The notes under the pieces: generated by a model
The model's input: only the letters and a program-made list of their open reading frames with translations
What the model was told of the DNA's origin: nothing
The model's database searches: none
From: 39-52-133 sp041488395
GTDB taxonomy: Bacteria; Pseudomonadota; Gammaproteobacteria; Burkholderiales; Gallionellaceae
Reading direction: 5' to 3'
DNA length: 13,823 bases
NCBI GenBank assembly: GCA_041488395.1
Contig: JBGPPE010000066.1
Coordinates: 1-13,823, forward strand
In this document: positions 1-7,051 of the stretch, piece by piece
Position numbering within the stretch: the stretch's first letter is position 1
Layout: each line of letters opens with the position of its first letter
Made by a program: the position numbers and the translations under genes

Positions 1-475
1 CAACACCCTGGCCAACCACACCCGTCTGGCCTTTACCAGCAAGACTCCCGGGCGCACCCAGCATATCAACTATTTTGATCTGGGCGACAACCGCTTTCTG
101 GTGGACTTGCCCGGTTATGGTTATGCCAAGGTGCCGCCGGATGTGCGCGCTCACTGGGAAGGGCTGCTGAGCGAGTATTTGCAGACGCGCTCAGCCCTGG
201 CTGGTCTGGTGGTCATCATGGACTCGCGCCACCCCCTCACGCCGCTGGATGAGCAGATGCTGGACTGGTTTGTGCCTACCGGCAAGCCGGTGCACATTTT
301 GCTGACCAAGTCGGACAAGCTGAGCCGCCAGCAGGCAACGGCGACTTTGCTCAAGGTAAAAAAGTATCTGGCCGAATATTTTCCGAATTACACCGTGCAG
401 TTGTTTTCCAGCCTGAAGAAAGCCGGCATGGATGAGGCGGAAACCGTCATTTCAGGCTGGTTTGCTGCGGAATAG
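1..475 (+). CDS. engB: EngB/YsxC-type ribosome-biogenesis GTPase, 5' partial
   Basis: This is the C-terminal 157 residues of an EngB (YihA/YsxC) GTPase, read in frame from base 2 to a TAG stop at 473-475. The family (TRAFAC, Era/EngA-like) binds GTP and helps late assembly of the large ribosomal subunit in the cytoplasm. Visible motifs are the switch I segment SKTPGRTQHINYF, the G3 box DLPGYGYAKV (from base 104), the G4 box LLTKSDKLS (around base 300) and a G5-like SSLKKAG near base 410. The missing N-terminus, roughly 45-55 residues judged from the usual length of about 200, should hold the P-loop GxxNxGKS. The reading is intact with no frameshift. The next gene downstream on the same strand is hemB, 184 bp away across a structured gap. 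A large family of paralogous GTPases exists, but the TPGRTQ and DLPGYGYA signatures are specific to EngB. Confidence 0.95.
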   Translation, partial: NTLANHTRLAFTSKTPGRTQHINYFDLGDNRFLVDLPGYGYAKVPPDVRAHWEGLLSEYLQTRSALAGLVVIMDSRHPLTPLDEQMLDWFVPTGKPVHILLTKSDKLSRQQATATLLKVKKYLAEYFPNYTVQLFSSLKKAGMDEAETVISGWFAAE

Positions 476-499
476 CGGCAATACGGCGTAAATGAACAC

Positions 500-537
500 A
501 AAAAAAGCCCCTGGACAAAAGGGGGGAGGCCAGGGGC
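500..537 (-). terminator. Rho-independent terminator ending the candidate sRNA
   Basis: A perfect 8-bp GC-rich stem (530-537 with 507-514) with a 15-nt C-rich loop is followed on the minus strand by seven T at 506-500. On the plus strand the same hairpin is followed by AAAAG rather than a T run, so it is not a good engB terminator. The unusually large loop with CCUCCCCCC suggests a second role as a pairing site. Confidence 0.75.
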
Positions 538-605
538 AAAAGTCTTAACAGCGTTAAGACGCCCGCTCAGGGAGGAGAAGCGGGAGATGACATCAAGTCA
601 TCTTG
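500..605 (-). ncRNA. Candidate antisense-oriented sRNA upstream of hemB (anti-hemB-like), with two CU-rich anti-SD loops
   Basis: Read on the minus strand, the engB-hemB gap forms four successive hairpins. They are: stem 597-602/586-591 (GAUGAC/GUCAUC, 5-nt loop); stem 579-584/562-567 (CCCGCU/AGCGGG, loop UCUCCUCCCUG); stem 553-560/542-549 (GUCUUAAC/GUUAAGAC, 3-nt loop); and stem 530-537/507-514 (GCCCCUGG/CCAGGGGC, loop CCUCCCCCCUUUUGU) followed by seven U at 506-500. The last is a Rho-independent terminator on this strand only, so the RNA would be about 100 nt and read away from hemB. The loops of hairpins 2 and 4 are complementary to Shine-Dalgarno sequences, as in CU-rich-loop sRNAs that block translation. 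From memory, an 'anti-hemB RNA' motif is described in betaproteobacteria on the strand opposite hemB; the position and strand match, but I could not run the covariance model. The promoter is uncertain: TAAAGT at 607-612 (minus) is a possible -10 with no good -35. Alternatively the hairpins could act in the hemB leader. Confidence 0.68.
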
Positions 606-659
606 CACTTTAAGATTCGGGTTCGCAGAAATAGTTCAAGCAATAGTCAGGATTAAACC

Positions 660-1664
660 ATGCATAAATTAGGGTTGTACCCACACAAGCGCATGCGCCG
701 CATGCGTCGTGATTCATTTTCACGCGATCTGATGCGCGAGCATATGCTGAGCAGTGCCGATCTGATCTATCCGGTGTTTGTGCTGGAAGGCAGTAACCGC
801 GAGGAGGCAGTGACCTCCATGCCGGGGGTGAAGCGCCAGACGCTGGACAAACTGCTTTATCAGGCAGAAGAGTGCGTCAAGCTGGGCATTCCCATGCTGG
901 CACTGTTTCCGGTGATTGATGCGGCGCTCAAGACAGAAGATGCGCGCGAGGCACTCAATCCGGAGGGTCTGGTGCCCAAAGTTGTGGCTGAGCTGAAAAA
1001 GCGCTTCCCTGAACTGGGCGTAATGACCGACATCGCGCTGGACCCTTATACCAGCCACGGTCAGGATGGCCTGATCGATGGCAGCGGCTACGTCATTAAC
1101 GACGAAACGGTCGCTGTGCTGGCCCAGCAGGCGCAAGTGCATGCACAGGCAGGCGCCGATGTGGTGGCCCCGTCAGACATGATGGACGGGCGCATTGCGG
1201 CGGTGCGTGCCGCGCTCGATCGCAAGGGCTGCATCCATACGCGCATCATGGCCTATTCGGCCAAATACGCATCCAGTTTCTACGGTCCTTTCCGCGACGC
1301 GGTCGGCTCCAGCGGCAATCTGGGCAAGGGCAACAAATACACTTACCAGATGGATCCGGCCAACTCGGACGAAGCCTTGTGGGAAGTGGCGCTGGATCTG
1401 GAAGAAGGTGCGGATATGGTGATGGTCAAGCCCGGTATGCCGTATCTGGATATCGTGCGACGGGTCAAGGATGAGTTCAAGGCGCCGACTTTTGTGTATC
1501 AGGTCAGTGGCGAGTACGCCATGCTCAAGGCGGCGGCGCAAAACGGCTGGCTAAATGAAGAGGCGTGCGTGCTGGAGTCCCTGCTGGCATTCAAACGCGC
1601 TGGTGCAGACGGCATCCTGACCTATTTTGCACTGGATGCGGCACGCTGGCTCAAACAGGGCTAG
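660..1664 (+). CDS. hemB: Delta-aminolevulinic acid dehydratase (porphobilinogen synthase)
   Basis: HemB condenses two molecules of 5-aminolevulinate into porphobilinogen, the first common step of tetrapyrrole (haem, sirohaem, cobalamin) synthesis, in the cytosol. The 334-aa length is normal for a bacterial enzyme. The two Schiff-base lysines are visible as K202 in IMAYSAKYASSFYGPF and K257 in MVMVKPGMPYLDIV. The PSDMMDGRI block is at 171-179. The metal-site region, TDIALDPYTSHGQDG at 123-137, has aspartates where zinc-dependent enzymes carry a cysteine triad, so this is the Mg-responsive, non-zinc class known from Pseudomonas and Bradyrhizobium. The ATG at 660 has an AGGA seven bases upstream (649-652). 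The gene stands alone downstream of engB and the structured antisense locus. Its last 14 bases overlap the convergent nucleotidyltransferase-like gene. I see no clear sigma-70 promoter in 603-659. Confidence 0.97.
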   Translation: MHKLGLYPHKRMRRMRRDSFSRDLMREHMLSSADLIYPVFVLEGSNREEAVTSMPGVKRQTLDKLLYQAEECVKLGIPMLALFPVIDAALKTEDAREALNPEGLVPKVVAELKKRFPELGVMTDIALDPYTSHGQDGLIDGSGYVINDETVAVLAQQAQVHAQAGADVVAPSDMMDGRIAAVRAALDRKGCIHTRIMAYSAKYASSFYGPFRDAVGSSGNLGKGNKYTYQMDPANSDEALWEVALDLEEGADMVMVKPGMPYLDIVRRVKDEFKAPTFVYQVSGEYAMLKAAAQNGWLNEEACVLESLLAFKRAGADGILTYFALDAARWLKQG

Positions 1665-2256
1665 TGTCCGTCAACACGCCGGCGAGCGTTGCTATGTCGG
1701 CGTGGGTTTCCGCTTTGCGGCTGCCACTATGGCGGGCATTTTCGGGTAGCACAGCAATATGCACGGGAATGTCAGTTTCACTTTCCAGGGTGAAGCTCGG
1801 CACAATTTGTTGCCTGCCCATCAACTGGACGCGCCATTCACCGCTTTCAAACGGCATATTGTGCTTCAGCAAAAACATCATTACCGCTTTGACATCGTCT
1901 GAATAAATAATCAGATTAATATCAGAATGCGCTCCCGCGCTACCATCGAGTACTGAGCCGGTCAGGTAGGGATGGAACGGCTCCAGCAATCGCATGGTGT
2001 TTAGCGCATGTTCGCGCAGCTGGCGCAGGACGACCGGGTGGTCATCGTGTTGATAAAGTGCACGAAAAGTACGCAGCGCTGCATCAATTTCCTGATTGCT
2101 GGGGAGGTGCTGCGTATCTGCCGCGCCTAGTTGCTTGGCGGCCTTGCGCTTGGCAAAGGCGTGATCGGTGATGCCGTTTTCAGCCATCAGACGCGCAGCC
2201 TGATGCGCCAGTTGCTCGCGCATCAGGTCGCGCCGCGGCGCGTGATTTTTGCTCAT
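1651..2256 (-). CDS. Nucleotidyltransferase-like protein of unknown function
   Basis: This 201-aa cytoplasmic protein has no signal peptide or membrane segment. Its N-terminal ~95 residues are charged and helical (RRDLMREQLAHQAARLMAENG, a KRKAAKQLG stretch at 37-44, and LPSNQEIDAAL at 51-61). The middle contains a pattern like the DNA-polymerase-beta-type nucleotidyltransferase core: GSVLDGSAGAHSDINLIIY at 100-118, i.e. GS followed by SDxN. Canonical active members read GS-x(8-10)-DxD, so the second metal-binding carboxylate is Asn114 here. A third strand, DIPVHIAVLPEN at 162-173, has no obvious Asp at the expected place. It may bind nucleotide without transfer, or be divergent; I do not assign a reaction. 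The ATG overlaps the mrcA stop as TGATG, so it is probably translated from the mrcA transcript. Its 3' end overlaps hemB by 14 bp. From memory, similar proteobacterial proteins are annotated as hypothetical. Confidence 0.72.
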   Translation of the reverse strand: MSKNHAPRRDLMREQLAHQAARLMAENGITDHAFAKRKAAKQLGAADTQHLPSNQEIDAALRTFRALYQHDDHPVVLRQLREHALNTMRLLEPFHPYLTGSVLDGSAGAHSDINLIIYSDDVKAVMMFLLKHNMPFESGEWRVQLMGRQQIVPSFTLESETDIPVHIAVLPENARHSGSRKAETHADIATLAGVLTDTSPV

Positions 2257-4562
2257 CAGAAGAGTTCATCCTTGACCGCTTCCGCAGGTTTTGCGGCAGG
2301 ATCCGGTGCGGCCGCCTGCTCGGGTGGCAAATTTTCCTGGTAAAAATATTCGATACGATTGCCGTTGGGGTCGCGGCGCCCATTGTCATTGATGCGCGCA
2401 GCGACCATGTTGTCAGGCATGGTGTAGACGGCTTCCGGGACATTTTTCAATACTTTTTCCATGTATCCCATCCAGATGGGTAGTGCGGCGCCCCCCCCGG
2501 TTTCCTTGTCTCCCAGACTGTGGGGATTGTCAAAGCCTATCCATGCAACGCCTACGATCGTAGGCTGGAAGCCGCAGAACCATGCATCCATGGAGTCGCT
2601 GGTGGTGCCGGTTTTCCCGGCCAAATCCTGGCGGCCCAGCTGCATGGCGCGGATGGCTGTACCGTGGCGTACCACGTCCTGCATCATATTCACCATGGTG
2701 TAGGCATTGCGGACATCGATGACGCGCTCTGCATTGATGCCCGCTTTAACCGGATCGGCCTGTTCAAGCACTTTTCCTTGCGAGTCCTCGATGCGCTGAA
2801 TGAAATATGGCGTGATGCTGTAACCGCCGTTGGCAAAAACAGAATAGCCGGCCATTAATTGCATGGGAGTAACCGAGCCCGCTCCCAGAGCCATGGTCAG
2901 ATACGGGCCATGTTTCTCTTTATCGAAACCGAAGCGGGTGATGTAATCCTGCGCATAGCTGGGGGTGATCGCCTGCAGGATGCGGATGGATACCAGGTTC
3001 TTGGATTTGATCAGGGCCTGGCGCATGCGCATGGGCCCTTCAAAGGTGCCGTCAAAGTTTTTGGGTTGCCAGGGTTCGCCACCGGTTTCAATGGAATCGA
3101 TCACCAAGGGTGCATCGTTGATGATAGAAGCCGGTGTGAAGCCCCTCTCCAGCGCGGCAGAATAAATAAATGGCTTGAAACCGGAGCCGGGTTGACGCCA
3201 TGCCTGGGTGACATGGTTGAACTGGTTATGGTTGAAATCGAAACCGCCAATTAATGAGTAGATGGCGCCATTTTGCGGGTTGGCCGAAATGAAAGCCGAT
3301 TCAACCTGCGGCAATTGTGCGATTTGCCACGCTCCTTTTTCATCCTGCTGCACGCGAATCAGCGAGCCCACGCGTATGCGCTGATTCGGCGCCACCTTCC
3401 CGCCAATAGACTGCTGGGCGAATTTCAGGCCCTCGCCACTGAGTGCGGCAATTTGTCCACCCTTGCAGTAAGCGGTAATTTCTTTTGCAGAAACAGCTTG
3501 AACCACCGCGGGAATCAAATCGCCACTGTCGGAAACTTCCTGCAGTGCTTCTTCAATAAATTCATCACTGTGATCTTTGCGCAAATCTATAAAACCTTCG
3601 GGTCCGCGATATCCGTGGCGACGATCATATTCAATCACACCCTTGCGCAACGAGTCATAGGCCACGCGCTGGTCTTCCAGGCGGATCGTTGTGTAAACAT
3701 TATATCCCTGGGTATAGGCATCATCCTGATAGCGATCAAACATGACCTGGCGCACCATCTCGACCAGATAGTCGGATTTGACAGCAAACTCCTGGCTGCT
3801 GCGCTTGGCGATAATCGGTTCGGTCTGGGCGGTTGCGAATTGTCCATCATCAATAAATCCCAGTTCATGCATGCGTCGCAACACATACATCTGGCGAATT
3901 TTGGCGCGTTTGGGGTTTACAACCGGGTTATACGATGAGGGCGCCTTGGGCAAGCCTGCAAGCACGGCCATTTCAGCGGTGCTAAGTTGATTGAGTGGTT
4001 TGCCGAAATATACCTGAGCCGCGGTGGCAAATCCGTATGCGCGCTGGCCAAGGTAAATCTGGTTGATGTATAGCTCCAGAATCTCATCCTTGGTCAGATT
4101 GTGTTCGATCTTGAAGGCAAGCATCATTTCATTGAATTTGCGCGAAAAGGTTTTTTCCTTGGTCAGGAAGAAATTTCGCGCGACTTGCATGGTAATTGTG
4201 CTGGCGCCCTGTTTGGCGCCACCAGAGGTGAAATTCGAAAGAGCAGCCCGCAACACGCCTATGTAATCAACGCCCCCATGCTCATAGAAGCGCTCATCTT
4301 CTGCGGCAAGTATGGCTTTCTTCATCATTTCAGGTACTTCGCTAATTTTGACCAGCGCGCGCCGCTCCTTGCCGAACTCTCCAAGCAAAACTCCCTCGGC
4401 GCTATAAACGCGCAAAGGCATATTTGGGCGGTAATCGGTCAATATTTCCAGAGAGGGCAATGTTGGATAGGTCAACATCGCAGCGAACGTGAGAATCAGA
4501 AACGGCAAAACTGAAACGGCTAAAGCAGCTATCGCCGAGTAAAACCACCAGCGTGAAGTCAT
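2256..4562 (-). CDS. mrcA: Penicillin-binding protein 1A, bifunctional peptidoglycan glycosyltransferase/transpeptidase
   Basis: This class A PBP polymerises lipid II into glycan strands and cross-links their peptides at the outer face of the inner membrane. The 768-aa protein has a short cytoplasmic tail and one signal-anchor helix at about 8-31. Next comes a GT51 domain at about 60-235 with EDERFYEHGGVD at 88-99 (catalytic E88) and QGASTITMQVARN at 118-130; the second Glu is probably E145 in RKFNEMMLAFKIEH. An OB-like insert (about 320-415) precedes the transpeptidase, whose SxxK is S460-GF-K463 (RQPGSGFKPF), SxN is S520-K-N522 and KTG is K650-T-G652 (LAGKTGTTSD). The C-terminal tail is rich in Pro and Ala. 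All catalytic motifs are present. It is divergent from pilM, a common gamma/betaproteobacterial arrangement. No clear Shine-Dalgarno precedes the ATG. A run of eight G at 2491-2498 (minus) encodes part of TGGGAALP. Confidence 0.97.
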   Translation of the reverse strand: MTSRWWFYSAIAALAVSVLPFLILTFAAMLTYPTLPSLEILTDYRPNMPLRVYSAEGVLLGEFGKERRALVKISEVPEMMKKAILAAEDERFYEHGGVDYIGVLRAALSNFTSGGAKQGASTITMQVARNFFLTKEKTFSRKFNEMMLAFKIEHNLTKDEILELYINQIYLGQRAYGFATAAQVYFGKPLNQLSTAEMAVLAGLPKAPSSYNPVVNPKRAKIRQMYVLRRMHELGFIDDGQFATAQTEPIIAKRSSQEFAVKSDYLVEMVRQVMFDRYQDDAYTQGYNVYTTIRLEDQRVAYDSLRKGVIEYDRRHGYRGPEGFIDLRKDHSDEFIEEALQEVSDSGDLIPAVVQAVSAKEITAYCKGGQIAALSGEGLKFAQQSIGGKVAPNQRIRVGSLIRVQQDEKGAWQIAQLPQVESAFISANPQNGAIYSLIGGFDFNHNQFNHVTQAWRQPGSGFKPFIYSAALERGFTPASIINDAPLVIDSIETGGEPWQPKNFDGTFEGPMRMRQALIKSKNLVSIRILQAITPSYAQDYITRFGFDKEKHGPYLTMALGAGSVTPMQLMAGYSVFANGGYSITPYFIQRIEDSQGKVLEQADPVKAGINAERVIDVRNAYTMVNMMQDVVRHGTAIRAMQLGRQDLAGKTGTTSDSMDAWFCGFQPTIVGVAWIGFDNPHSLGDKETGGGAALPIWMGYMEKVLKNVPEAVYTMPDNMVAARINDNGRRDPNGNRIEYFYQENLPPEQAAAPDPAAKPAEAVKDELF

Positions 4563-4598
4563 GTCTTGGAATTCGGGGTTGGTTTATGTGGTGTCGGG

Positions 4599-4627
4599 AT
4601 TATATCGGCTCTGGGAAATGAAAATAA
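4599..4627 (-). promoter_or_regulatory. Putative sigma-70 promoter for mrcA
   Basis: On the minus strand a perfect TATAAT lies at 4604-4599, about 37 bases ahead of the mrcA ATG, giving a start near 4592. The hexamer 17 bases upstream (4627-4622, TTATTT) is a poor -35, so activation or a weak promoter is possible. It is back to back with the pilM promoter. Confidence 0.5.
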
Positions 4628-4642
4628 GCCTGTAGAAAAAAC

Positions 4643-4671
4643 TTTACACGAGCGGGTGTTATTGCTAGGAT
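4643..4671 (+). promoter_or_regulatory. Putative sigma-70 promoter for pilMNOPQ
   Basis: TTTACA at 4643-4648 (5 of 6 to TTGACA) is separated by 17 bases from TAGGAT at 4666-4671 (4 of 6 to TATAAT). It has an extended -10 dinucleotide, TGC, immediately before. Transcription would start near 4678 and give a leader of about 30 nt before the pilM ATG at 4708. The spacing and extended -10 make this the best promoter candidate in the window. Confidence 0.6.
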
Positions 4672-4707
4672 TTAAACCAATTTATACGAAACCGCGCTAA
4701 CCAGCAT

Positions 4708-5808
4708 ATGATTAAAGGAAATTTTGATCTCCCGTTGGACTTTCTGCAGACTAAAACGCCACCGCTAATTGGGGTGGATATTAGTGCGTCCTCGATCAAG
4801 ATGGTGGAGTTGAGTAAGGTTCCGAAGAAAACAACTTACGAGCTTGAGCGTTACGCAATTGAGCCGTTACCCAAGGATGCGGTCAGCGACGGAAATATTA
4901 ATGATCTGGATGCTGTGGCCGAAGGATTGCGCCGAGCCTGGAAGCGACTGGGCTCTCGTATTAAAAATGCGAGCGTGGCGCTGCCTGCGGCAGCCGTAAT
5001 TAGCAAGAAAATATTTCTGCCCGCCGGTTTGCGCGAGGAAGACCTGGAATATCAGGTTGAGTCAGAGGCTAATCAATACATACCATTTGCATTGGAAGAG
5101 GTAAATCTGGACTTTCAGGTTGTTGGCCCTGCGCCGAACAGTCCAGAAGAGGTGGAGGTTTTACTGGCGGCCTCGCGCAAGGCAAACGTTGAAGACAGGG
5201 TTGCCGCAATACAGTCTGCAGGCCTGAAAGCCATCGTTGTGGACGTTGAGCCGTATGCTGCCGAGGCGGCGTTTGATCAAATTTGTTCACAGTTGCCTGA
5301 CGGCGCAAAAGACCAGTGCGTGGCGCTGGTTGATATCGGCGCGAACGTCATGAATGTGAACGTGCTGCGCAATGGGCAGTCTGTCTATACGCGTGACCAG
5401 CAGATTGGCGGGGCGCAGTTGACTCAGCAAATTCAAAATGCTTTTGGGCTGTCGGCTGATGAAGCTGAAGCGGCTAAGCGCAATGGCGGTCTTCCTGAGA
5501 ATTACGAAACGGATGTATTGGCGCCGTTTCTGGATAGCCTGGCAACAGAGGTGACACGTGCGTTGCAATTCTTCTTTACCTCGACGCAATACAATGAAGT
5601 TAGCTATGTGGTGCTGGCTGGAGGTTGCGCGGCGCTTGCGGGGCTGGACGATGCAGTGGCGACGCGCACGCAAGTGAACACTCTGGTTGCCAATCCTTTC
5701 GCTCAAATGACTCTATCTAGCCGAATCAAGCCTCGCCAATTGCAGGCCGACGCGCCTGCCTTGATGATTGCATGTGGATTGGCGATGCGGAGGTTTGACC
5801 CATCATGA
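4708..5808 (+). CDS. pilM: Type IV pilus inner-membrane platform protein PilM
   Basis: PilM is an actin/FtsA-like cytoplasmic ATP-binding protein that binds the N-terminal tail of PilN and links the pilus motor to the alignment complex. The 366 residues show the actin-fold landmarks: phosphate-1 loop LIGVDISASSIKMVELS (20-36), phosphate-2 LVDIGANVMNVNV (207-219) and adenosine-type glycines VVLAGGCAAL (301-310). The FF-rich helix ATEVTRALQFFFTST (279-293) is typical of the family. There is no membrane segment. It is the first gene of pilMNOPQ and its TGA overlaps the pilN ATG (ATGA, 5805-5808). No obvious Shine-Dalgarno precedes the ATG; the start is chosen because the N-terminus (FDL...DFLQTKTPPLIGVDIS) matches the family layout and no better upstream start is seen. 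Confidence 0.96.
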   Translation: MIKGNFDLPLDFLQTKTPPLIGVDISASSIKMVELSKVPKKTTYELERYAIEPLPKDAVSDGNINDLDAVAEGLRRAWKRLGSRIKNASVALPAAAVISKKIFLPAGLREEDLEYQVESEANQYIPFALEEVNLDFQVVGPAPNSPEEVEVLLAASRKANVEDRVAAIQSAGLKAIVVDVEPYAAEAAFDQICSQLPDGAKDQCVALVDIGANVMNVNVLRNGQSVYTRDQQIGGAQLTQQIQNAFGLSADEAEAAKRNGGLPENYETDVLAPFLDSLATEVTRALQFFFTSTQYNEVSYVVLAGGCAALAGLDDAVATRTQVNTLVANPFAQMTLSSRIKPRQLQADAPALMIACGLAMRRFDPS

Positions 5809-6404
5809 TACGTATAAATTTATTACCTCATCGCGCCGAAAAGCGCCGTGCACGTCAAATTCAATTCATTGCATTCGGCATCATCTCTCTGATTATCGGA
5901 GCAATTGTCGTTGGCTTTGTGCACGTGACAATCATGACGCAAATTTCTTATCAGGAGCGTCGTAACGAATACCTGAACAAAGAAATTGCTTTGCTGGACA
6001 AGCAAATTGACGAAATCAAAAAATTGCGCGAGCAAACGCAGTCATTGCTGGCTCGAAAAACCGTCGTGGAAAATTTGCAAAGTACTCGCTCGGATGTGGT
6101 GCACTTGCTTGATCAGATGCTGCGAATTTTGCCTGACGGTGTCTATCTGAAGTCGATCAAGCAAACAGGCCTTAAAATTAGCTTGATAGGTTATGCTCAA
6201 TCAAATGCACGAGTATCTACATTGATGCGAGCGATTGAGGACTCACCATGGCTGGATACTCCAACATTGATTGAGGTGCATGCAACAACAACTGGCGGGG
6301 CGCGAGTCAGTGAATTTTCGCTGAATTTCAACTTAACCAAGCAAGCGCCAGCCACACCTGCACCCGCTTCCTCTGCGGCAAAACCCACTGGAACGAAAGG
6401 TTAG
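5805..6404 (+). CDS. pilN: Type IV pilus assembly protein PilN
   Basis: PilN is a bitopic inner-membrane protein that binds PilM through its cytoplasmic tail and pairs with PilO in the periplasm. The 199-aa protein starts MIRINLLPHR; the INLLPxR motif (4-10) is the known PilM-binding peptide. A single transmembrane helix spans about 21-44, followed by a coiled coil at about 48-92 (NKEIALLDKQIDEIKKLREQ). A ferredoxin-like domain follows at about 95-177 (LPDGVYLKSIKQTG, GYAQSNARVSTLMRAIEDSP). The last 20 residues are a Pro/Ala/Ser tail likely to be disordered. It is translationally coupled to pilM by the ATGA overlap and is followed after 8 bp by pilO. Confidence 0.96.
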   Translation: MIRINLLPHRAEKRRARQIQFIAFGIISLIIGAIVVGFVHVTIMTQISYQERRNEYLNKEIALLDKQIDEIKKLREQTQSLLARKTVVENLQSTRSDVVHLLDQMLRILPDGVYLKSIKQTGLKISLIGYAQSNARVSTLMRAIEDSPWLDTPTLIEVHATTTGGARVSEFSLNFNLTKQAPATPAPASSAAKPTGTKG

Positions 6405-6412
6405 TCGAGCTC

Positions 6413-7051
6413 ATGAACTTCAAGAATTTCCTGGAAGAGCTTAAAAATATCGACCCCAAAACACCGGGAAGCTGGCCATTGCCTATCAAACTGGCGTCAT
6501 TCCTCGCCATGTTTCTTGTGGTTGTGGCAGCGGGCGCGTTGCTGGATTGGCAAGATCAATGGACTGCGCTTACATCAATCCGGGAACAAGAAGAGCAATT
6601 AAAAGATACCTTCCTGACGAAGAAAAGACAGGCGGTGAACCTGGATTTAATCAAGAAGCAACTGATTGATACGCAGCAGTCATTTGGTGCGCTGCTAAAA
6701 CAATTGCCCAGTAAATCTGAAATGGATGCATTGCTGACCGACATTAACCAAGCGGGCCTTGGGCGTGGTCTGCAAGTAGATTTATTCAGACCCGGCCCTG
6801 AGAAGGCGACCGGCGTATTCACCGAGCAACCCATCACAATCAGGGTGACTGGTAACTATGACGATCTTGGAAGGTTTGCCAGCGATATTTCTCAGCTACC
6901 GCGGATTGTGACTTTGAACGATATCAGTGTGAGCCCAAGTAGTAGCGGCCAACTCATTATGGATACTGTCGCCAAAACATATCGCTACCTGGATGAAGAT
7001 GAATTGGCGGCGCAAAGAAAGGCTGCCAACCCAGCTGGAGCAAAGAAATGA
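6413..7051 (+). CDS. pilO: Type IV pilus assembly protein PilO
   Basis: PilO forms heterodimers with PilN in the periplasm and connects to PilP, completing the alignment complex. The 212 residues include a cytoplasmic stretch, one transmembrane helix at about 24-44 (IKLASFLAMFLVVVAAGALL) and a coiled coil at about 52-98 (EQEEQLKDTFLTKKRQ). A ferredoxin-like domain at about 104-192 contains LLTDINQAGLGRGL and the family-typical ITIRVTGNYDDLGRFASDIS (141-160) followed by LPRIVTLNDISV. The C-terminal 20 residues are charged and Ala-rich. The ATG is 8 bp after the pilN stop. The TGA overlaps the pilP ATG (7048-7051), so the two are probably translationally coupled. Confidence 0.96.
   Translation: MNFKNFLEELKNIDPKTPGSWPLPIKLASFLAMFLVVVAAGALLDWQDQWTALTSIREQEEQLKDTFLTKKRQAVNLDLIKKQLIDTQQSFGALLKQLPSKSEMDALLTDINQAGLGRGLQVDLFRPGPEKATGVFTEQPITIRVTGNYDDLGRFASDISQLPRIVTLNDISVSPSSSGQLIMDTVAKTYRYLDEDELAAQRKAANPAGAKK

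Noticed and set aside
500..537. Hairpin as a plus-strand terminator of engB
   Set aside because: On the plus strand the stem is followed by AAAAG, with the A run on the wrong side. The U7 tail exists only for minus-strand transcription.
500..603. Tandem hairpins as a CRISPR or repeat element
   Set aside because: The four stems have different sequences and no direct repeat units, so they are distinct RNA hairpins.
603..635. TTGCAC as the -35 of a hemB promoter
   Set aside because: No acceptable -10 lies 16-18 bases downstream (the hexamer at 626 is CAGAAA), so no hemB promoter is called.
3273..3938. 221-codon open frame on the plus strand
   Set aside because: It is antisense to the middle of mrcA, which is intact and has all family motifs; there is no plausible ribosome site or domain.
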